Positions 29,218-34,437 of a stretch of DNA of 34,437 nt are shown piece after piece; the first letter of the stretch is position 1, and each line of letters starts with the position of its first letter. Under the pieces are notes generated by a model. That model did not search any database. It was not told the origin of the DNA and saw only the letters and a program-made list of their open reading frames with translations. This DNA comes from Candidatus Solibacter usitatus (GTDB lineage: Bacteria > Acidobacteriota > Terriglobia > Bryobacterales > Bryobacteraceae), in the NCBI GenBank assembly GCA_016191645.1, contig JACPVQ010000097.1:1-34437 (forward strand). The letters run 5' to 3'. A program made the position numbers and the translations under genes.

Positions 29218-30131
29218 TATTTCTTCACCTCTGCCTTAGCGTTTTGTGGTGGCCGGAAGCCGAATTGACGAGGCACAGGCTTTGCGCTGACCGTCTCAGT
29301 GAATGCCTTGAGAACCGCGGCCTTCCCTGATTCGCTCACTCCGATGGAATTGCCGGTAAGCTCGAACAACTTCGGATCGATGGCGTAAAGCATCGCCGCC
29401 ATATCGGAAGCTGGGGCGTCGTAGGGCATCTTCTGGAAAGCAGTGTATATATCAACCAGCGGATGCGTTTGGGCCCAGGCGAAATCCTTTTCGATGCTCG
29501 ATGCCGGAAACTTCAGCGACTCGCCCAAGGCGCGGCTACAGTGGACGATCGGAGTCGGCCATCCAGCAAGAACGCGTTTCAAGGATTCGGGATCTTTTGC
29601 CGTGCCTTCTTCGCAGACGATGAGCGACTTAACCTTGACGGCAATGGACTCTCTGGTCGAAGGAAGATCGAGCGCGCGGACCAGATCTTTCGCCGGAGCG
29701 CTGAGGACAATGGACACGGTGCCATTAGGCATTCCCGTGAGCGAATTGCGGATCATCGCCGCAACTTCCGACGTATCGGCGATGCGCTTCACCGCGCGAT
29801 TATAGACGAACGCGCCTTTCTCATCGCGGCGTTCCACGGCCTTTTGAAGCATCGGCGGATTCGCGGGCATCGGGTTGGCAGCCACCAGCCCGACGGGCAG
29901 CAGGCGATTGGAGTTCGCGGCGGGCGCTCCCGCGGCGTAATAGTGGATCAGCAGATCGCAAAAGACGGCGGCGTCCAACCCGGCATCGTTTACGGCGATG
30001 GCGGCGACTCGCGCCTGCCGCTTCGCTTCGTAGGCAAGCAGTAAGGCCAGCGCCAACGCCGCGTCCGGACGGCTCATCGTCGTGAGATAGATGACGGCTG
30101 GAGGCGGCGGCCCTTGCGATCGAAACTGCAT
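29217..30131 (-). CDS. Nucleoside hydrolase-like protein, apparently lacking the Asp-rich active-site motif
   Basis: AVIYLTTMSRPDAALALALLLAYEAKRQARVAAIAVN resembles the family N-terminus; LSAPAKDLVRAL and SDMAAMLYAIDP downstream. Confidence 0.6.
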   Translation of the reverse strand: MQFRSQGPPPPAVIYLTTMSRPDAALALALLLAYEAKRQARVAAIAVNDAGLDAAVFCDLLIHYYAAGAPAANSNRLLPVGLVAANPMPANPPMLQKAVERRDEKGAFVYNRAVKRIADTSEVAAMIRNSLTGMPNGTVSIVLSAPAKDLVRALDLPSTRESIAVKVKSLIVCEEGTAKDPESLKRVLAGWPTPIVHCSRALGESLKFPASSIEKDFAWAQTHPLVDIYTAFQKMPYDAPASDMAAMLYAIDPKLFELTGNSIGVSESGKAAVLKAFTETVSAKPVPRQFGFRPPQNAKAEVKK

Positions 30132-30144
30132 GCTAAAAGCTTCC

Positions 30145-30305
30145 CTGTACTGCTCTTTGAAATCTTCTGCTGCTGAGTACCACTGCCCCTTGAAATCTTC
30201 TGATTCTTTGTACTACTGTCTGAAATCCTCTGCTGCTTTGTACTACTGCCTGAAATCTCTTGCTGCTTTGTACTACTGCTACTCTATGAAATCTTCTGCT
30301 GCTTT
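30145..30305. repeat. Five short tandem repeats, units spaced 30-36 bp, consensus tactactgcctgaaatcttctgctgctttg
   Basis: gaaatc core at 30159, 30192, 30222, 30252 and 30288, with gtactactg/tgctgctttg between. Confidence 0.88.
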
Positions 30306-30552
30306 GTGGGGCAGATCTCCAGATCTGCGAGACGGTCTCCAGACCGTCTCTGCCGGCAGCACGAAAATGCCCGATGCGTGATCTGCAGATCCTTCGGCAC
30401 GGTCGAAAGCCCACCCACGGCGGCCACTTCACGGCCGATGGCCTCTGACGAGGCCATGCGGGATCTGGAGATCCCGCTGCAGATCTGGAGATCTGCCCCA
30501 CAGAGCAGCACGGCCGCAACCAAAGAAAATCTTCGCATCCTAGGACTTCGGA
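30306..30552. repeat. Intergenic multi-hairpin element D (30306-30501) plus inverted F1 flank (30502-30552)
   Basis: gtggggcagatctccagatctgcgagacggtctccagaccgtctctgccggcag...gccgatggcctctgacgaggccatgcgggatctggagatcccgctgcagatctggagatctgccccac|agagcagcacggccgcaaccaaagaaaatcttcgcatcctagga. Confidence 0.93.
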
Positions 30553-30575
30553 ATGGCGAGGGAGCAGCATGGAGG

Positions 30576-31916
30576 CTAGCTCAGCGACAAGCCGGCCAAG
30601 CGGCCTGTGGAATCGCCGACGTGTTTGGGATGCACATCCAGGTATTCCAGCATCGTGGCAAACAGATTCGCCACGGGCGTTTCCCGCTGGTACGTAATGT
30701 GGCGGCCGGTGTCGATTCGTTTTCCCGCGCGGCCCGCGAGCAATGTAGGCAGTTGGTCGTGGGTGTGCACGTTGCCATCGGATAGTCCGCTGCCGTACAC
30801 GATGATGGATTGATCCAGCAGGTTCGAATCGCCCTCTTTAGTTTCTTTCAACTTTTGGAGAAACGCCGCGAACAGCCGCGCATGATAGCAATTGATGTTC
30901 GCGACTTTCTCGAGCATCTCGCGATTGCCCATGTGATGCGTAAGCGGATGGTGGCCGTCGGAAATTCCAATCTCGCGGTAGCTTCGCGTGGACCCTTCGC
31001 GCCCCATCATAAACGTTGCGATGCGCGTCAGATCCGCCTTGAAGGCGATGAGCATCATATCCGTCATGAGGCCGAAGTAATCGTTGAACTCCGGTGGGAC
31101 TCCGAAAGGTTTTTCAATCCCCGGATCGATGGTGAGTCCTTCCTTTTCGGCGCGCTGCACCTGCTGCTCAATCTCGCGAACGGAGGTGAGGTACTCGTCC
31201 AGTTTGCGGCGATCCACCGCGCCGACATTCGACTGTAAGCGGCGCGTGTCATCACCCACTTGATCGAGAATGCTGCGCCTCATGGCAAGACGCCGTAAGT
31301 GATCGGCGGGCGATTCCGCAATGTCCGACCCGAACAACCGTTCAAACAATCCACGCGGATCGGAGATGGGCGGCAGCGGCTGCGATTCCGTCTTCCACGA
31401 GAGATTGTAGGTGTATGCGCAAGAGTAGCCGTTATCGCAATTCCCCGATTGGCGGGCCTCTTCCAACCCGACCTCGAGGGACGGAAGCTTCGTGTTGCCG
31501 CCAATGGCTTTGGCGGCGATCTGATCGGCGGATGTCGTCAACTTCAAATCCGCGCCAGCCGTCCGGTAAACTTCCACGCCGGTCATGTAAGCGGCGGCGG
31601 CGCGTCCGTGATCGCCCGCGCCAACCAACAGCGGCCGTCCCCAATTTGCCGTCAGGTTGGAAAGCAGCAGAATATCTTTTTTGACAGGCTCGAAGGGTTC
31701 CAACATCCGCGGCAGCTTGCCTAGAGGACCGTCGTTTTCCGGCGTCCAATGCCGCATGTCGACGCCATTCGGCACATAGAACCACGCCGCGCGCAGCGGA
31801 GATTTGGTGGCGGCGGAGAGCGCCGGAGTCATCGCGTCGAGAAAGGGCAATCCGATGGCCGCGCCGATCCCGCGCAAAAACGTACGCCTGGGGAGCGCTT
31901 TCCGCGTGATGATCAT
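30576..31916 (-). CDS. DUF1552 domain protein
   Basis: RRTFLRGIGAAIGLPFLDAMTPALSAATKSPLRAAWFYVPNGVDMRHWTPENDGPLGKLPRMLEPFEPVKKDILLLSNL. Confidence 0.93.
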   Translation of the reverse strand: MIITRKALPRRTFLRGIGAAIGLPFLDAMTPALSAATKSPLRAAWFYVPNGVDMRHWTPENDGPLGKLPRMLEPFEPVKKDILLLSNLTANWGRPLLVGAGDHGRAAAAYMTGVEVYRTAGADLKLTTSADQIAAKAIGGNTKLPSLEVGLEEARQSGNCDNGYSCAYTYNLSWKTESQPLPPISDPRGLFERLFGSDIAESPADHLRRLAMRRSILDQVGDDTRRLQSNVGAVDRRKLDEYLTSVREIEQQVQRAEKEGLTIDPGIEKPFGVPPEFNDYFGLMTDMMLIAFKADLTRIATFMMGREGSTRSYREIGISDGHHPLTHHMGNREMLEKVANINCYHARLFAAFLQKLKETKEGDSNLLDQSIIVYGSGLSDGNVHTHDQLPTLLAGRAGKRIDTGRHITYQRETPVANLFATMLEYLDVHPKHVGDSTGRLAGLSLS

Positions 31917-34192
31917 TTCCTAGCCGTCTCCTTGTTAACTCTATTATTGTCTATTTTCGTTGGCGGAACCGGACCAGCCTCACCGCGCCGCGCCTGGAAG
32001 GGCAGGCTGCGCACGATGCCCGCAATCATTGGCTGAAGGCGGTATTCCTTAGCCGCCATCTGGCGTACGATATCGCGAACGGCCGCGCGGTCAAAGCGTT
32101 CCACGCCACGGCCCAGAGCATATGTGAGCATTTTTTCCGTGAGGCAAGACGCGAACTCCGGCAGATTCGCCGTTAAGAGTTTCTTCATCTCAGCGGGAGT
32201 GGCAAACGATTTGCCGTTAGGAAAAGTCCCGCTGCTATCGACGGGAAACTTTCCGTCCATTGTGCGCCAGCGGCCGATGGCATCGTAGTTTTCCAGCCCG
32301 AAGCCCAGGACGTCCATGCGCGCGTGGCAGGAAGCGCAGACGGGATTCGTGCGATGCTGCTCCATCTGTTGCCGCAGCGATTTCGCCGTTCCCACCTCTG
32401 CCTCATCGAGTGCCGGAACTTCCGGAGGAGCGGCCGGTGGGGGAGCGCCGAAAATATTTTCCAGCAGATACTTACCGCGAAGCACCACCGATGTACGCGA
32501 TGGATAACTGGAGACCGTGAGTACGCTGGCATGAGTCAGAATACCTCCACGCTGATCGGTGGCGAGATCGACACGCCGGAATTCCGGACCCTTCACGCTG
32601 TCAATTCCGTAATGCTTCGCCAGCGGCTCGTTCAGGAACGTGTATCTCGCATCGATGAAATCGGAGATGGGCCGGTTTTCGCGAAGCATATGATCGAAGA
32701 ACAACTGCGTCTCAGACCGCATGGCTTCGCGCAGATCCGTAGTGTATGCCGGAAACTTTGCTGGATCGGGCTTGACGGCGTCGAGGCTGCGCGTTTCCAA
32801 CCACTGGCTGGCGAAGTTCTCCGCCAATGCGATCGCCTTCGGCGACAACAGCATGCGGCGCAATTGCGCATCGAAAACAGTGGGTTGGCGGAGCATGCCT
32901 TTTTCGGCGGCTGTCAGCAATTCATCGTCGGGCATCGAGCTCCAAAGGAAGTAGCTCATGCGCGTCGCAAGCTCAAGATCCGATATGCGCGCGTAAGTGC
33001 CCGGCAGCGGGCTTCGTTCGATGCGGAAAAGAAATTGCGGCGAGACCAGCATCGCGGCAATAGCGAATTGCAGGCTCTGCCCCGGCGTGTATCCCGCCTT
33101 CAAAGCGCGCTGATGCACCGCAACCAACTTATTGACCTCCGAAAACGTCGCCGGTCTTCGATACGCGCGCCGCGTGAGCGGACTGAGAATACGAGTGACG
33201 CAAGCAACGCCGCTCGCCGGATCGCATGTCAAGATCTTCTTGCGCACGGGCGGCAATTCCGTCGAAGGGAACGGTCCGGCGATTTCAAAGGTCTCGGGGT
33301 AGATATTCTGGCTTGGATTAAACCGTGCCTGGCCTTGCAGTTTCCTGCCGATCTCGTCATTGAGAAATTCCGCTTTGTACGTGTGGCGGCCCTGCGGCAG
33401 GAACATGCGGTGCGATTCGTAGACGCGCTGCGTCGCCCCGCCTTGCTTGTTCACCAAAGTGATCGCCGATTCCACAGGCACGGTCTTGAGCGGCTTGCCA
33501 TCCACGGAGATCTGCAAAGTTACCGGCTTGCCCTCACTGCCGCGATGGCCGGTGATCAGCACGCGAATATCGTATTCGGCGTCGTAAAGCACTTCATCGT
33601 TGACCTCGATGCCTTCCCCCAGGCGTTTCACTTTGCCACGTTTATTAAACAGCCCCGGCTTCGGGAGCGGATCGGCGCCAATGGCTCGCGCGGCGATTTG
33701 CTCGCCGGCGGAAAGATATTTCTGCATCAACGTTGGTGAGACGGTGAGCACTTCGCTGATGTTGTCAAATCCATAGCTCGCGTCATCCGCGGGGAACTCG
33801 CTGGTCGCGCTGAAATCGACTCCCAAGAGGTCGCGAACCGTCGCTGCGTACTCGACACGATTCAAGCGGCGCGCAGTTACGCGGCCGGGGTCGGGCTTGA
33901 CGGCGCGGTCGGCTCGGTCGAACTCTTTCTCGACAAAATTCACCAGCGCCTCGCGATTGGCGTCCGTCAATGCCGGAGCGCCTTGCGGAGGCATTTCGCC
34001 GCCACGCAACTTGGATACAACTTTTTCCCACACCTCGCGGCCTTTCGAAAGCGAAGAAGAATCGAAGAGCGGTTGAACATTAAGGTTGCCTGATGCGAGT
34101 TGCTGGTTATGGCAAGCAAAACAGTTCTGGCGCAGCACCGGCTTCACAGTGGTGTCAAACGTTTGGCTCCAAACGGGTGTCCAAAGAAGCAC
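31913..34192 (-). CDS. Planctomycete-type cytochrome c protein, DUF1587/1592/1588/1585/1595
   Basis: TFDTTVKPVLRQNCFACHNQQLASGNLNV; LNRVEYAATVRDLLGVDF; RMSYFLWSSMPDDELL; NPVCASCHARMDVLGFGLENYDAIGRWR. GTG start at 34192; the N-terminus may be incomplete. Confidence 0.92.
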   Translation of the reverse strand: MLLWTPVWSQTFDTTVKPVLRQNCFACHNQQLASGNLNVQPLFDSSSLSKGREVWEKVVSKLRGGEMPPQGAPALTDANREALVNFVEKEFDRADRAVKPDPGRVTARRLNRVEYAATVRDLLGVDFSATSEFPADDASYGFDNISEVLTVSPTLMQKYLSAGEQIAARAIGADPLPKPGLFNKRGKVKRLGEGIEVNDEVLYDAEYDIRVLITGHRGSEGKPVTLQISVDGKPLKTVPVESAITLVNKQGGATQRVYESHRMFLPQGRHTYKAEFLNDEIGRKLQGQARFNPSQNIYPETFEIAGPFPSTELPPVRKKILTCDPASGVACVTRILSPLTRRAYRRPATFSEVNKLVAVHQRALKAGYTPGQSLQFAIAAMLVSPQFLFRIERSPLPGTYARISDLELATRMSYFLWSSMPDDELLTAAEKGMLRQPTVFDAQLRRMLLSPKAIALAENFASQWLETRSLDAVKPDPAKFPAYTTDLREAMRSETQLFFDHMLRENRPISDFIDARYTFLNEPLAKHYGIDSVKGPEFRRVDLATDQRGGILTHASVLTVSSYPSRTSVVLRGKYLLENIFGAPPPAAPPEVPALDEAEVGTAKSLRQQMEQHRTNPVCASCHARMDVLGFGLENYDAIGRWRTMDGKFPVDSSGTFPNGKSFATPAEMKKLLTANLPEFASCLTEKMLTYALGRGVERFDRAAVRDIVRQMAAKEYRLQPMIAGIVRSLPFQARRGEAGPVPPTKIDNNRVNKETARK

Positions 34193-34203
34193 AATGGCAG
34201 CAA

Positions 34204-34437
34204 GCCAAGTATTCCGACGGGTCTACACGCGTGGTCAACCAGCTTGCGCTGTACATGACCAACAACAAAAATACGGCGGACATTGACGACAACGGCGTAG
34301 TGACCGCCGGCAAGCGCGGCGACACGTTTGTCTTCGCTCGCTTCGCCAAGTTCACCACCGGAGCGGAAGTCATCGTACTTCCGAACGACAAGAATTTCAA
34401 GTGGCCGAAACTCGCCGCGAACAACTACATCGACGAC
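34204..34437 (+). CDS. Partial ORF, Ig-like (BIG2-type) segment leading into a DUF1549-like start; runs off the window
   Basis: Hand translation: AKYSDGSTRVVNQLALYMTNNKNTADIDDNGVVTAGKRGDTFVFARFAKFTTGAEVIVLPNDKNFKWPKLAANNYIDD. No plausible start or signal peptide upstream. Confidence 0.6.

Noticed and set aside
30091-30381. ORF encoding a LYYCLKSSAA repeat protein (and ORFs 6195..6461 +, 6199..6657 -, 30133..30570 -) across the repeats; repeat spacings are multiples of 3
   Set aside because: Several frames on both strands are open through the same repeats, predicted peptides are low-complexity, and the ORFs run into palindromic elements and neighbouring genes. Best explained by stop-poor repeat units, though Ribo-seq could overturn this.
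30306-30501. Autonomous insertion sequence
   Set aside because: Element is about 200 bp with no transposase ORF inside or nearby; at most a non-autonomous element. No target duplications could be confirmed by eye.
32324-33739. 471-aa plus-strand ORF
   Set aside because: Antisense to the DUF1592-family gene; shadow ORF.

Overview
This 34.4 kb window is gene-dense and GC-rich. Its protein families resemble Acidobacteriota (Bryobacteraceae/Solibacter-like); that is an inference from family composition only. I support about 25 CDS, including ligA, rph, rdgB, rsfS, a hemQ-like gene, a GHL10 glycoside hydrolase, an MFS transporter, Gfo/Idh/MocA, U32 peptidase/DUF3656, DUF3604, DUF5107-TPR, an ECF sigma/anti-sigma/Spy-like cluster, a flippase and a DUF1552-DUF1592 pair. 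I found no tRNA, rRNA, CRISPR array or transposase gene. The most interesting signal is non-coding: a family of modular, multi-hairpin intergenic elements with four main copies (about 1499-1806, 3917-4052, 6402-6634 and 30306-30552). Well-preserved copies are bounded by GTGGGGCAG...CTGCCCCAC inverted termini. They are built from quasi-palindromes with a TCCA/TGGA centre, and the arms differ between copies by compensatory changes. All copies lie at gene 3' ends. Two are preceded by tandem repeats that share a core (3 x 66 bp upstream of hemQ; 5 units spaced 30-36 bp upstream of a degenerate nucleoside-hydrolase-like gene). Other observations are several enzyme homologues lacking expected catalytic residues, an unlisted 48-aa membrane protein, and a suspicious junction near 34.2 kb.
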